Assembly: GCA_046160865.1 (NCBI GenBank)
Contig: JBJXHG010000088.1
Coordinates: 1 to 15,272 of the forward strand
Direction: 5' to 3'
Length of the DNA: 15,272 bases
DNA from: JBJXHG01 sp046160865
GTDB taxonomy: Bacteria; Planctomycetota; UBA1135; GCA-002686595
Shown here: positions 1 to 7,648 of the stretch, in pieces
Position numbering within the stretch: position 1 is the stretch's first letter
Layout of the letters: each line of letters begins with the position of its first letter
Program-made: the position numbers and the translations under genes
Notes under the pieces: model-generated
Database searches by the model: none
What the model was told of the DNA's origin: nothing
Seen by the model: only the letters and a program-made list of their open reading frames with translations

Positions 1-1483
1 GCGCGGCGCAGCCGTCGACGCCGATCGCGTGCGGTGCCGCTGCGCGTGCCGCGTCTTTCGCACGCAGGCGAACCTGACCCATGCGCGCGAGGCGGTCCGC
101 GCCCGCCGGCACGTCGAAGAACTCGGCCGCGCGTTCAACTGGCAACGCGGGCGAGAACGAGAGGAACGACTCGCTGCGGCGGATGCCGCGCGCGATGCGC
201 TCGACCGTGTCGGCGCGCTTCGGATCCGCGAGCAGCGCGCGGTGTCCGAGCGCACGCGGCCCGAGTTCCGTGCGCCCGCGCACCCAGCCCACCGCGCGAC
301 CATCGCGCAACGCCGCGAGCATCGCGGACGAGCGTTCTGCGTCACCGGCGAGCGTGCGTGCGTTCGGGCCCGCTTCCGCGAGCACGTCCTCGCCCTGAAA
401 CGCGCCTTCGATCGGCGCGGGCCGCTTGGAATCGAGCAACGCGTGTGCGAGCAGCGCCGCTCCGAGCGCAGTGCCCGCGTCGCCGGCGGCCGGCGGCACG
501 AAGATGTCCGCGAACGGACCGTCGGCGACGAGGCGCGCGTTCGCCGCGACGTTGTGCGCGAGCGATCCGCCGAAGCACAGCCGCTTCGACGGAGTGCGTC
601 GATGCAGTTCGCGCGCGAGCCCGAGCAGCGTGTTCTCGACCACGAGCTGCAAGCTCGCGGCGAGGTCCGCGTCGCGCGCATCGGCGCCGTTCATCCGCAA
701 CGGATCGGTCGAGAGCCGCGCCGGGCCGAACGACGCGCCGAAGCGCTGGCTACACACGAGTCCCTCCGTCGGATCGATGTCGAAGTACGTCTCGTCCACG
801 GCGAAGTGTCCGCCGTCTTGCAGCGCGATCGCGCGCGCGAGCTCGTCCGCGAACCTCGGCCGACCGTGCGCCGCGAGCGCGGACACGAGCTCCTCCGCGC
901 CGTGCGCGTGAAAGCCGAGGTGTCTGGCAACGGCTTGCACGACGAGCCCGAGCGAGTGGGGGAAGTGCATCTCCGCGAGCGTTTCGATCTCTGCGCCTGC
1001 GCCGCGCGCGAGCGTCGTCGTCGCCCATTCGCCGCTGCCGTCGGCGATCAGGATCGCGGCGTCGTCGAACGGCGACGCGAAGTACGCAGCCGCGGCGTGC
1101 GCGGCGTGGTGCGCGGTGAACGAGACGCGTGCCGGTTCGACGCCGAACTCCTCGGAGAGCTGGCTGCGCAGCCAGAGGCGATCGCCGAGCCAGACGAAAA
1201 GTTCGCGCGCGAAGCTCTTCGACGAGCGCGGAAACGCAGAGAGCTGCGTCGCGAGCACGCGCTCGAAACGGCGCAGCGGCTTCTCCGAGAACACGAGCCG
1301 GTCGAGATCGCCGGGAGCGAGCCCGCCGCGCGCGAGACAGAAGCGCGCCGCGCGCCGCGGCAGCGACGGATCGCCGGGACGGCGGCTGAAGCGCTCCTCT
1401 TCCGCCGCGGCGATCGTCTTGCCGTCCACGACGAGCGCCGCGCCGGCGCCATCGCCGAATGCCGAGAGCCCGAGGATCTTCAC
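1..1483 (-). CDS. Carbamoyltransferase, NodU/CmcH/TobZ family (3' end beyond window)
   Basis: The family transfers a carbamoyl group from carbamoyl phosphate, via a carbamoyl-adenylate, to a hydroxyl group on a sugar, antibiotic or similar acceptor. The 494 visible residues cover the Kae1-like N-terminal domain and much of the YrdC-like C-terminal domain. Family landmarks seen are VKILGLSAF at the start, AAAEEERFSRR (26-35), the metal-binding HHAAH (125-129), DGSGEW (148-153), FPHSLGL (174-180), a GGSLAHNVAAN segment (305-315), PAAGDAG (331-337) and GRTELGPRALGHR (403-415). Two usually conserved stretches differ. The HDSAAAL-type motif near residue 14 reads GDGAGAAL. The K-RE-FRPFAP-type motif after GPRAL reads RRSESFLSFSPA (435-446). 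The GTG start at 1483 overlaps the TGA of the ferritin-like gene by four bases (GTGA), implying translational coupling. The reading frame stays open to the window edge, so the gene is incomplete here. The family is secure; the acceptor is unknown. Confidence 0.9.
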   Translation of the reverse strand, partial: MKILGLSAFGDGAGAALVVDGKTIAAAEEERFSRRPGDPSLPRRAARFCLARGGLAPGDLDRLVFSEKPLRRFERVLATQLSAFPRSSKSFARELFVWLGDRLWLRSQLSEEFGVEPARVSFTAHHAAHAAAAYFASPFDDAAILIADGSGEWATTTLARGAGAEIETLAEMHFPHSLGLVVQAVARHLGFHAHGAEELVSALAAHGRPRFADELARAIALQDGGHFAVDETYFDIDPTEGLVCSQRFGASFGPARLSTDPLRMNGADARDADLAASLQLVVENTLLGLARELHRRTPSKRLCFGGSLAHNVAANARLVADGPFADIFVPPAAGDAGTALGAALLAHALLDSKRPAPIEGAFQGEDVLAEAGPNARTLAGDAERSSAMLAALRDGRAVGWVRGRTELGPRALGHRALLADPKRADTVERIARGIRRSESFLSFSPALPVERAAEFFDVPAGADRLARMGQVRLRAKDAARAAAPHAIGVDGCAA

Positions 1484-2244
1484 GCGTACTGCGAGTCCAG
1501 CGCGCGTGCGGTCGGCACGCTGCCGTCGCGAAAGCCGCCCGGCGTCTTGCGCTTGCGCGCGAACAACGCGAACGGCAGGAGCAACGTCCAGTACATGATC
1601 CAGAGTACGGCGCGCCCGAACGAGCCTGCCGAGCGCGCGCCGAAGCGTTTCCACGCTCCGATGAAGCGCGAGCCCTTCGCGCGCCGCAGTGCGGCCTTCA
1701 CTTCGTGACTGCGCCCCTGCTTGCGCCATTGCTTCAGGAAGTTGCCGGTGTACGAGACGTGGAACTTCTCGTCGTTCAGGATCTCCTCGAAGATCGCGCG
1801 CGTCGCGGCGTCATCGGGCACCGCGTCACGATGTTGCTCGAACACCGCTGCGGCGCGCTTCTCGGCGACGTGCAGCATGGCGACGTACGCGACGTCGCCG
1901 AGCTCGTCGCACAAGCCGGCCGTGAAGAAGCCGTGCGCGTCGACGTCGGTCGCTGCGCGTCCGCGCACGAGGTCGTAGGCGCGCATCGAGTCCTCGCCCG
2001 TCCGCGGCGTGCTCGCGGCTTGCGCGCGCAGCTCGCTCGCACGGCGGCGGAAGAGCTCGGCGTGGCGCCGTTCGTCACGCGCGTGAACCTCGAGACTCTT
2101 CTTGAGCTCCGGATCGCCGACGCGGCGCGCGGCCGCGAGCAGGTCGAGCCCGCCGTCCTCCTCGGTCTTGGAAAAGCTCTCGAGCGTGCGGATGCGACGC
2201 TCGGGATCGTTCCACAGCTCTCTCAGTGCGCGGCCGGACGGCAT
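1480..2244 (-). CDS. Ferritin-like diiron protein with C-terminal membrane segment
   Basis: A 254-residue protein with the four-helix ferritin-like signature. Candidate iron ligands are Glu28/Glu29 in helix 1, Glu58-x-x-His61 (in DERRHAELF) in helix 2, Glu128 (HVAEKRAA) in helix 3 and Glu159-x-x-His162 (NDEKFH) in helix 4. The spacing from first Glu to ExxH is about 30 in both halves, so a complete carboxylate-bridged diiron site is likely. Residues about 210-230 (GRAVLWIMYWTLLLPFALFAR) form a hydrophobic segment flanked by basic residues, suggesting that the diiron domain sits on the cytoplasmic face of the membrane. Such proteins can be oxygenases, desaturase-like enzymes, rubrerythrin-like peroxidases or iron stores; sequence alone does not choose. 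It lies 20 bp after the membrane glycosyltransferase-like gene and overlaps the carbamoyltransferase, so a role in the same pathway is inferred. ATG 2244 was chosen because family similarity starts soon after it; no clear Shine-Dalgarno is visible. Confidence 0.85.
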   Translation of the reverse strand: MPSGRALRELWNDPERRIRTLESFSKTEEDGGLDLLAAARRVGDPELKKSLEVHARDERRHAELFRRRASELRAQAASTPRTGEDSMRAYDLVRGRAATDVDAHGFFTAGLCDELGDVAYVAMLHVAEKRAAAVFEQHRDAVPDDAATRAIFEEILNDEKFHVSYTGNFLKQWRKQGRSHEVKAALRRAKGSRFIGAWKRFGARSAGSFGRAVLWIMYWTLLLPFALFARKRKTPGGFRDGSVPTARALDSQYA

Positions 2245-2264
2245 GGTCGTCGTTTCACTCAGGG

Positions 2265-4379
2265 TTACTCGGTAACGAGGGGATAGTTCGGCCAGCTCGC
2301 GCCGCGCTCGAGCCAAGCTCGCTCGTCGGACGTGATCTCGAGGGACGGGTCGTGTGGGCCGGGCCCCAAATTGTGCCTCAAAGCGGCGCCGAAGCCTTGC
2401 CAAGCCGCCGCGCGACCTTCGAAAGTCACCATGCGTCGCAGCGCCGCGCAGCGGTTCGCGCGCTGCGTGCTCTCTGCACACCCCCAGCCGAGGCCGAACT
2501 CGAAGGCCTCGCGGAAGGCCGGGTCGAGCGCGCTCCGCGTCGCGGCGACGGCCGCGTCGTCGAGGCCGCGCGGCAGCAGGCGCCCGCAGGCGATGCCCAG
2601 GCCGCGGTGCAGACCCCGCTGCCAGCGCGCGGGCACGTGCTCGCGCAGGGCGAGCCCGCGTTGCAGGAACTCGTGCACGGACGCGACGAGCGGATAGCGC
2701 AGGTCGAGCGCGAGCCCCTCCGCGCAGTACGGCGCGACGGCCGCGTTCGAGGCGTCGAGCTGCGACAGCACGCGCTGCAAGCGCTCGCCGCCGCCGGGCT
2801 CGTTGACGAGGCGGCGAAGGTACGTCCCGATCCCGTGCGCGACGTCGATCGTGAGCTCGGGCGCGAACCCGGCCACGATCAGGTCGGCGTCGAGCACTGC
2901 CTGCGGCGCGTGTCCGTGCAAGCCGGCGTCGTCGCGCCACGCGAGGTAGAAGCCGACGCCCGCGCACGCGCGCCCGCGATTCACGGGATCGAAGTCGCGC
3001 ACGAAGCTCTCGATGCGCGCCGGCGTCCATGGATCGTCGCGCAGGATGACGTTGGCGTAGTACTCGAACCAATAGCCGTCGTAGTGCCACCCGTCGTTCC
3101 AGCGCGGTGCGTTCGGACGGACGATCGGCAGCGTGAAGAGTCCCGTCGCAAGGGAGAGCAGCGCGAGCGTGCCGCCGCATGCGCGCAGGGCGAGTGACGA
3201 CGCTGCGAGCGCGCGCGCACTCACGACGCCGATCAAGATCGCGGCGAACGCGAAGTGCGGCACGAGGTAGCGGTACTGGCCGACCTCGATCGGCGGCCCG
3301 TACGGCTTGAACGGGAAGTCGAAGGCGGCGACGAGCAGCGCGAAGAGCGGCAGGTGCGCGACGAACGGGACGAGCTTCGCTCGCTCGAGCTTGCTGCTCG
3401 CGCGCCGTGCGACGACGACGGCGGAGATCCAGGCCGCCGCGAAACACGCGAGGAAGATCCAGCCGACCGCTGCGCCGCGCATGCCGACCGCGTTCTCGAA
3501 GCACGGGCTCGCGGGCAGCACTTCGGTCCAGAACGAAACGAAGCGGCCCGCGAGCTCGCGCAGACCGTCCGCGCCGTTCTCGACGAAACGCACGGCGAGG
3601 AAGTTGCGCTCGCGTCCGGCCGACGCGAGATCGAGCCACACGAGCGGCGCGATGCCGACCGCGAAGGCCGGGAGCACAAACGCGAGATCGCGCAGCGACG
3701 CGCGTGCGCCGCGCAAGTACACGTGCAGCAATACCGCCGTCGCGACGAGCAGCAGCGCCCCCGTGTAGACGAACAACGTGAGCCCTGCGACGAACCCGAT
3801 CGCGAGCAAACGGCGCCGCGTCACGTCGCCCGCGTGCGCGTCGAAGAACGCGTTCAAGAACCACAGTTGGAAGAACAGGTTCTCGAAGTGGTTGCCCTTC
3901 GCGATGAGCGAGTACTTGCACAAGGTCGGCGGTGCGACCGCGAAGAGCAGCACGGCGATGATGGCCGCGCGCGTGTCGAAGTGCCGGCGGCACAAGCGCC
4001 AGATCCAGAGCAGCGTGCCGACTCCGAGGAAGAGCGGCACGAGCTTGAGCACGACGTAGCGGTCGCCGATCGCCGCATACAACGGCGCCGCGAGCCAGCC
4101 GACGACGAGATGCCCGCCGACGTTGTCGAAGTGCATCGCGTGCGGCGCGCCGCCGTCCGCTTCGGCGATCACCTTCGCGAGGTTGCCGATCGTGCCGAGC
4201 TCGTAGTTCGGCATCGCGACCGCGTCGAAGTTCGTGAGCAGGATCGCGACGCGCAAGGCGACGTACAGCGCGAGCGCGACCAGGAGCCACGGGCGGGCGT
4301 CGCTCAGGGCGAAATGGAGTGACCGTCGCAACGCGGCGCGGATTCTATGCACGTCGGAACGCCCGCGCAGACTCGCCAT
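2265..4379 (-). CDS. Multi-pass membrane protein, GT-C (family 39-like) glycosyltransferase candidate
   Basis: A 704-residue protein. After a basic N-terminus there is a first membrane helix at about 30-48 (WLLVALALYVALRVAILL). An extracytoplasmic loop follows with acidic residues Asp52 and Glu60 (NFDAVAMPNYELG), the place where GT-C enzymes keep their catalytic acid. Further hydrophobic helices continue to about residue 450, roughly ten in all. A second conserved-looking loop, KGNHFENLFFQLWFLN (161-176), lies between helices. GT-C proteins transfer sugar from a polyprenyl-phosphate donor outside the cytoplasmic membrane. The C-terminal ~250 residues are soluble and not typical of the family; they hold GxG-containing helical segments. 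It is the first gene of the apparent three-gene minus-strand operon and is divergent from the secreted-protein gene at 4678. The membrane topology is confident; the glycosyltransferase assignment is moderate and rests on the overall pattern rather than on a diagnostic motif. Confidence 0.65.
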   Translation of the reverse strand: MASLRGRSDVHRIRAALRRSLHFALSDARPWLLVALALYVALRVAILLTNFDAVAMPNYELGTIGNLAKVIAEADGGAPHAMHFDNVGGHLVVGWLAAPLYAAIGDRYVVLKLVPLFLGVGTLLWIWRLCRRHFDTRAAIIAVLLFAVAPPTLCKYSLIAKGNHFENLFFQLWFLNAFFDAHAGDVTRRRLLAIGFVAGLTLFVYTGALLLVATAVLLHVYLRGARASLRDLAFVLPAFAVGIAPLVWLDLASAGRERNFLAVRFVENGADGLRELAGRFVSFWTEVLPASPCFENAVGMRGAAVGWIFLACFAAAWISAVVVARRASSKLERAKLVPFVAHLPLFALLVAAFDFPFKPYGPPIEVGQYRYLVPHFAFAAILIGVVSARALAASSLALRACGGTLALLSLATGLFTLPIVRPNAPRWNDGWHYDGYWFEYYANVILRDDPWTPARIESFVRDFDPVNRGRACAGVGFYLAWRDDAGLHGHAPQAVLDADLIVAGFAPELTIDVAHGIGTYLRRLVNEPGGGERLQRVLSQLDASNAAVAPYCAEGLALDLRYPLVASVHEFLQRGLALREHVPARWQRGLHRGLGIACGRLLPRGLDDAAVAATRSALDPAFREAFEFGLGWGCAESTQRANRCAALRRMVTFEGRAAAWQGFGAALRHNLGPGPHDPSLEITSDERAWLERGASWPNYPLVTE

Positions 4380-4677
4380 CCACGGCAGTACGGCGCGCCA
4401 GCCGGACCCGGTTCAGCGCGATCAGGGCCCCGGGCCGTCGCGTTGCCGCGGCGGCCGCCTGCTCGAAGCGTGCGGAACCGCCCGCGGGCGTTGCAAAAAA
4501 AAAGCGGTCGGCCGTGGGGCGCGGAACACACCGGGATCCGGTAGGTTTTTTCCACAGCCTTTTCGGAACTCCAACGGCGCTCACGGACTCCTACTGCCGC
4601 CGCGTGCTCGCCAACTCGCCCGCCACGGATGGCGCCAGCGACCTCTCACCTCTCACCGCTGCTCCTCGGGTCCCTCC
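4380..4677. other. Divergent intergenic region
   Basis: This 298 bp stretch separates the minus-strand membrane operon from the plus-strand secreted-protein gene and should hold promoters for both. It contains a perfect 12-bp palindrome CGCCCGCGGGCG (4479-4490) and a run of nine A (4495-4503). There is also a T-run followed by CCACA (4546-4556) and a short tandem duplication of CTCTCAC just before the start at 4678. No convincing -35/-10 pair was found on either strand. No small gene is supported. Confidence 0.5.
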
Positions 4678-7365
4678 ATGCTGCAACCCCTCCATTTCTT
4701 CGCGCTCGCTCCGCTGCTCGTGCCCGTCGGTCCGTCGCAGGGCACGACCGCGGTCACGCCGCCGCAGGTTCCGCCGCAGCCGACGCTCGACGCCGACGAC
4801 AGCGGCCGCGTGCACCGCGGCGAGCGGCTCGACCCGTCGACGTACGGCGCCGGCGTCGTCGAGAGCATGGACGTCGTGCTCCAGCGCGAGCGCGAGCGAC
4901 CGATGGGGCCGGAGAAGAACTCGAAGGCACGCAACGGCGCGCGCGGCGCGTGGTCCGTTCCCGGGCGCAACGCGAGTGAGTTCGCGCACTCGGGCGTGCA
5001 CTACGTCACGAACCGCTGGGGCGACACGCGCATGGGCCTCGCGTTCGGCGAGACGGTCGACGTGCTCGGCGCGTGGTTCGCCGGACAAGGCGGCTCGGGC
5101 AGCTGGACGAGCGGCGTGCAGATCGTCGGCTATCGGGGCGACGTGGAGGTCGCGCGCACGAGTTGGTTCGAGGACGTCGACGCGTCGCCGTCGTGGTTCG
5201 CCGCGGACGTGCGCGGCGTCGATCGCATCGAGGTCGTCGCGCGCGCGGTCACCGGCGGCGCGGGCTGGTACGCGCTCGACGACTTCGCGTTCGTGCGCCG
5301 CGCCGCGCCGAGCACGCCGGTCGTGCTCGACTTCGAGGACACGAACTACGGCGACACGCTGACCGATTCCTCCTACCGCGGCTTGCGGTGGGAGAGCGGC
5401 ACCGGCGAGTTTCAGGATGCACAGGATGCGACGGAGGCCGTGCACCCGCCGCTCGTTCCGCCGGGGATGCCCACGGAACCGCTCGGCGCGGAAGTGATCG
5501 ATCCGACGCTCGGTCTCGGTGCGTCGGCGACGCCGCCGTCGCTCGGCACGAACTTCGTCGGCCCGCGCCTCGGTGACGCGGGCGCCGGCTTGATTCCGCC
5601 GGACACGTGCGGCGCGGTCGGCATCAATCACTTCGTCGCGGTCGTCAACGCGAACATCTCGATCTACGTGAAGAGCACGGGTGCGCGTGTGCTCAACAGC
5701 TCGCTCACCTCGTTCTTCGGACAGTCGGCGGGCGGCGATCCGCGCTGCGTGTTCGACCCCCACAGCCAGCGCTTCATCGTGCTCAGCACGGACTTCAACA
5801 CGAAGATCCTGATCGCGGTGTCGACGACGTCCGATCCGACGGGCTCGTGGTTCAAGACGACCTTCAATCCGCAGGGCGGCGTCGACGCGGGCGCGTGGCC
5901 GGATTATCCGACGCTGGGCGTCGACGCGAACGGCATCTACACGAGCTCGTACATGGTCGGCGGCAACTTCGACATGGCGCTGTTCGTGATCGACAAGGCG
6001 CCGCTCGTGGCGCCGGTCCAAAGCCTCGGCACGATCACCGCGTTCCGCGACTTGCCGTGGGAAGGCGCGATCCAGCCGTGCGTGACGTACGGCAGTCCGA
6101 CGGGCGAGTACTTGGTGTCGCGACGCAACGCGACGCGCATGCGCTTGCGCCTCGTGACGGGACCGATGACGTCGCCGACTCTGACGGAAGTCGGGCAGGT
6201 GCCCATCCCGACGCACTCCGGACCGCCCGACGCGCCAGCGCTCGGCAGCACGACGCCGCTCGACGCGCTCGATACGCGCCCGATGAACGCGGTGTTCCGG
6301 AACGGGTCGGTGTGGACCGCGCACGGGATCACTTCGGGCGGCCGCTCTTCGATCCGTTGGTACGAGCTGAATCCGACGACGATCACGGCGGTGCAGACGG
6401 GCACGATCGCGGACCCGATCCTCTCGTTCATGGACGGATCCATCGCGGTCAACGCCGCGGGCGACGTCGCGCTCGGCTTCAGCGGCTCGGATGCGTCGCA
6501 GTTCGCGGCCTGCTACTTCACCGGGCGCAACGCGGGCGATCCGCCGGGAGTGACTGCGACGCCGGTTCTGCTGAAGGCCGGCCAAGGCGCGTACAACCAC
6601 ACCGACGGGAACGGCACCAATCGTTGGGGCGACTACAGCCTGACGAGCGTCGACCCGACCGACGACAACACGTTCTGGACGATCCAGGAGTACGCGCGCA
6701 CCAGCAATCAATGGGGCACGTGGATCGGCAAGCTGAACCCCGGCTGTCCCGGCACGCCCGACTGCAACAGCAACGGCATCGTCGACAGCTGCGACCTCGA
6801 GGCGGGCACGAGCCTCGACTCGAACGCGAACGGCATCCCGGACGAGTGCGAGGGATTGCTCGCGACGCCGTTCTGCTTCGGCGACGGCTCGCTCGCGACC
6901 GCGTGCCCGTGCGCTCCGCCGGATTTCGTTCCGTTCCCGAGCGGTGCGTCGGACGGCGGCTGCGGGAACTCGTTCGACATCGGCGGTGCGCGCATGACCG
7001 TGTCCGGCAGCACGAGTCCCGACACGATCACGATCTCGGTCAACGTCGGACTGAAGTACGTCGGCTTCGGCTTCTTGGTCAAGGGCGACGCGCAGAACGC
7101 CGCGGGCGTCGCGAACGGCGACGGCGTGCGTTGCGTCGACGGCGCATTGCTGCGCTTCGGCGGTCACAACGCGAGCACGAACGGTGCGGGCGACGGACAG
7201 TGGACCTATCCGAACACCGCGCAGACGACCGCGATCACGGCGATGACGCTGCAGCCGCCGGCTGCGAGCGCGTACTACCAGCTCTTCTACCGCAACGCCG
7301 CGGCGGGCTGGTGTGGTCCGGGCACGACGAACTGGTCGAACGGGTTCGAGATTTTCTGGCCCTAG
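4678..7365 (+). CDS. Large secreted mosaic protein with calcium-binding motif and shared C-terminal six-Cys module
   Basis: An 895-residue protein. The N-terminus is hydrophobic (MLQPLHFFALAPLLVPVG) and may be a signal peptide, but it lacks the usual basic residues. Residues ~100-206 look like a beta-sandwich (HYVTNRWGDTRMGLAFGE to WYALDDFAF), of a type common in bacterial surface proteins. Residues ~293-690 begin FVGPRLGDAGAGLIPPDTCGA and carry propeller-like motifs such as RCVFDPHSQRFIVLS, WPDYPTLGVDANGIY and NRWGDYSLTSVDPTD. Residues 695-725 contain paired calcium-binding loops (DCNSNGIVDSCD and DSNANGIPDEC), similar to dockerin or thrombospondin-3 loops. Residues 732-895 form a module with six cysteines that is shared with the next gene and ends SNGFEIFWP. 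The start at 4678 was chosen because the open frame further upstream would overlap the divergent membrane gene and has no protein-like character. There is no Shine-Dalgarno. The ligand or enzymatic activity is unknown. Confidence 0.85.
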   Translation: MLQPLHFFALAPLLVPVGPSQGTTAVTPPQVPPQPTLDADDSGRVHRGERLDPSTYGAGVVESMDVVLQRERERPMGPEKNSKARNGARGAWSVPGRNASEFAHSGVHYVTNRWGDTRMGLAFGETVDVLGAWFAGQGGSGSWTSGVQIVGYRGDVEVARTSWFEDVDASPSWFAADVRGVDRIEVVARAVTGGAGWYALDDFAFVRRAAPSTPVVLDFEDTNYGDTLTDSSYRGLRWESGTGEFQDAQDATEAVHPPLVPPGMPTEPLGAEVIDPTLGLGASATPPSLGTNFVGPRLGDAGAGLIPPDTCGAVGINHFVAVVNANISIYVKSTGARVLNSSLTSFFGQSAGGDPRCVFDPHSQRFIVLSTDFNTKILIAVSTTSDPTGSWFKTTFNPQGGVDAGAWPDYPTLGVDANGIYTSSYMVGGNFDMALFVIDKAPLVAPVQSLGTITAFRDLPWEGAIQPCVTYGSPTGEYLVSRRNATRMRLRLVTGPMTSPTLTEVGQVPIPTHSGPPDAPALGSTTPLDALDTRPMNAVFRNGSVWTAHGITSGGRSSIRWYELNPTTITAVQTGTIADPILSFMDGSIAVNAAGDVALGFSGSDASQFAACYFTGRNAGDPPGVTATPVLLKAGQGAYNHTDGNGTNRWGDYSLTSVDPTDDNTFWTIQEYARTSNQWGTWIGKLNPGCPGTPDCNSNGIVDSCDLEAGTSLDSNANGIPDECEGLLATPFCFGDGSLATACPCAPPDFVPFPSGASDGGCGNSFDIGGARMTVSGSTSPDTITISVNVGLKYVGFGFLVKGDAQNAAGVANGDGVRCVDGALLRFGGHNASTNGAGDGQWTYPNTAQTTAITAMTLQPPAASAYYQLFYRNAAAGWCGPGTTNWSNGFEIFWP
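6868..6899 (+). repeat. 32-nt exact direct repeat, copy 1 (second copy at 10025-10056)
   Basis: The first bases of the shared C-terminal module (CCG followed by codons for FCFGDGSLA and most of the next Thr codon) are identical over 32 nt in the two neighbouring secreted-protein genes. Similarity falls off on both sides to protein-level resemblance only. A recent exchange between the copies or constrained codon choice could explain it. Confidence 0.8.
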
Positions 7366-7371
7366 CGCGTA

Positions 7372-7387
7372 GCGCGGTCTGCCGCGC
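7372..7387 (+). other. Short perfect hairpin, loop TCTG
   Basis: GCGCGG-TCTG-CCGCGC forms a six-base-pair perfect stem with a four-base loop, six bases after the stop codon at 7365. It has the same loop and a similar stem core (GCGG-TCTG-CCGC) as the larger hairpin 8 bp downstream, so the two look like copies of one element. Confidence 0.6.
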
Positions 7388-7394
7388 GGAGCAT

Positions 7395-7424
7395 GCGGGT
7401 ATCGCGGTCTGCCGCGATGCCCGC
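7395..7424 (+). terminator. Strong hairpin after first secreted-protein gene
   Basis: Two 13-base arms (7395-7407 and 7412-7424) pair completely apart from one G-U, around the loop TCTG. The short T-run TTTAAA begins at 7425. The position 30 bp after the stop codon fits a transcription terminator or an mRNA-stabilising 3' structure. The U-tract is short, so termination efficiency is uncertain. Confidence 0.6.
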
Positions 7425-7648
7425 TTTAAACGGCGGGGCCCCGTGTCAGCTGCCGTGCGCTCGACTGTGACGCGCAGCTCGCGTTGGCGCCTCGATCGCC
7501 TCGGCGCGACGCCGACATGCCGTCAAACCGACGAGCGACTCGGCTGCGCGCCGCGTTCTCTGCGATGATTGAACCGGAGCGGTCCGGCGCTCCGTCGAGG
7601 GGACATCGATTGCGCGGGCGGCACACACGCGCGCGAACAGGGAGACCG
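7425..7648 (+). promoter_or_regulatory. Leader of 14-repeat secreted protein, with hairpin and ribosome binding site
   Basis: Upstream region of the gene at 7649. A hairpin CGGAGCG-GTCCGG-CGCTCCG (7575-7594, seven-base-pair perfect stem, six-base loop) lies about 54 bp before the start codon and may be in the 5' untranslated leader. AGGGAG (7639-7644), four bases before ATG 7649, is a Shine-Dalgarno site and is the main reason for preferring this start over the in-frame ATG at 7484. No clear promoter boxes are seen. Confidence 0.5.

Noticed and set aside
29..1708. Long plus-strand open frame opposite the carbamoyltransferase (559 codons)
   Set aside because: It is rich in Arg/Ala/Glu with no fold-like pattern, while the minus strand encodes clear carbamoyltransferase motifs over the same bases. 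It is an antisense shadow produced by high GC.
1480..4290. A 936-codon minus-strand frame that appears to fuse the ferritin-like protein to a long N-terminal extension
   Set aside because: The upstream part is a frame-shifted shadow of the membrane protein gene, with Arg-rich low-complexity sequence. The true ferritin-like start is at 2244.
4548..4556. TTTTCCACA, one mismatch from a DnaA box, with rnpA in the window hinting at a replication origin
   Set aside because: It is a single imperfect box, far from rnpA, with no dnaA, dnaN or cluster of boxes. It is not evidence for an origin.
4234..4677. In-frame upstream extension of the first secreted-protein gene to ATG 4234
   Set aside because: It would overlap the divergent membrane gene, lacks protein-like sequence, and would bury the hydrophobic N-terminal segment. 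Start 4678 is better.
4591..7167. 858-codon minus-strand frame opposite the first secreted-protein gene
   Set aside because: It is Arg/Val/Ala-biased with no recognisable domain; an antisense shadow. The same applies to the minus frame 8570-10417 and to plus frames 5607-7568 and 8278-10242.
7484..7648. Upstream ATG 7484 as the start of the 14-repeat protein
   Set aside because: It would add 55 Arg-rich residues before a good signal peptide. ATG 7649 has AGGGAG in front and starts directly with the signal peptide.
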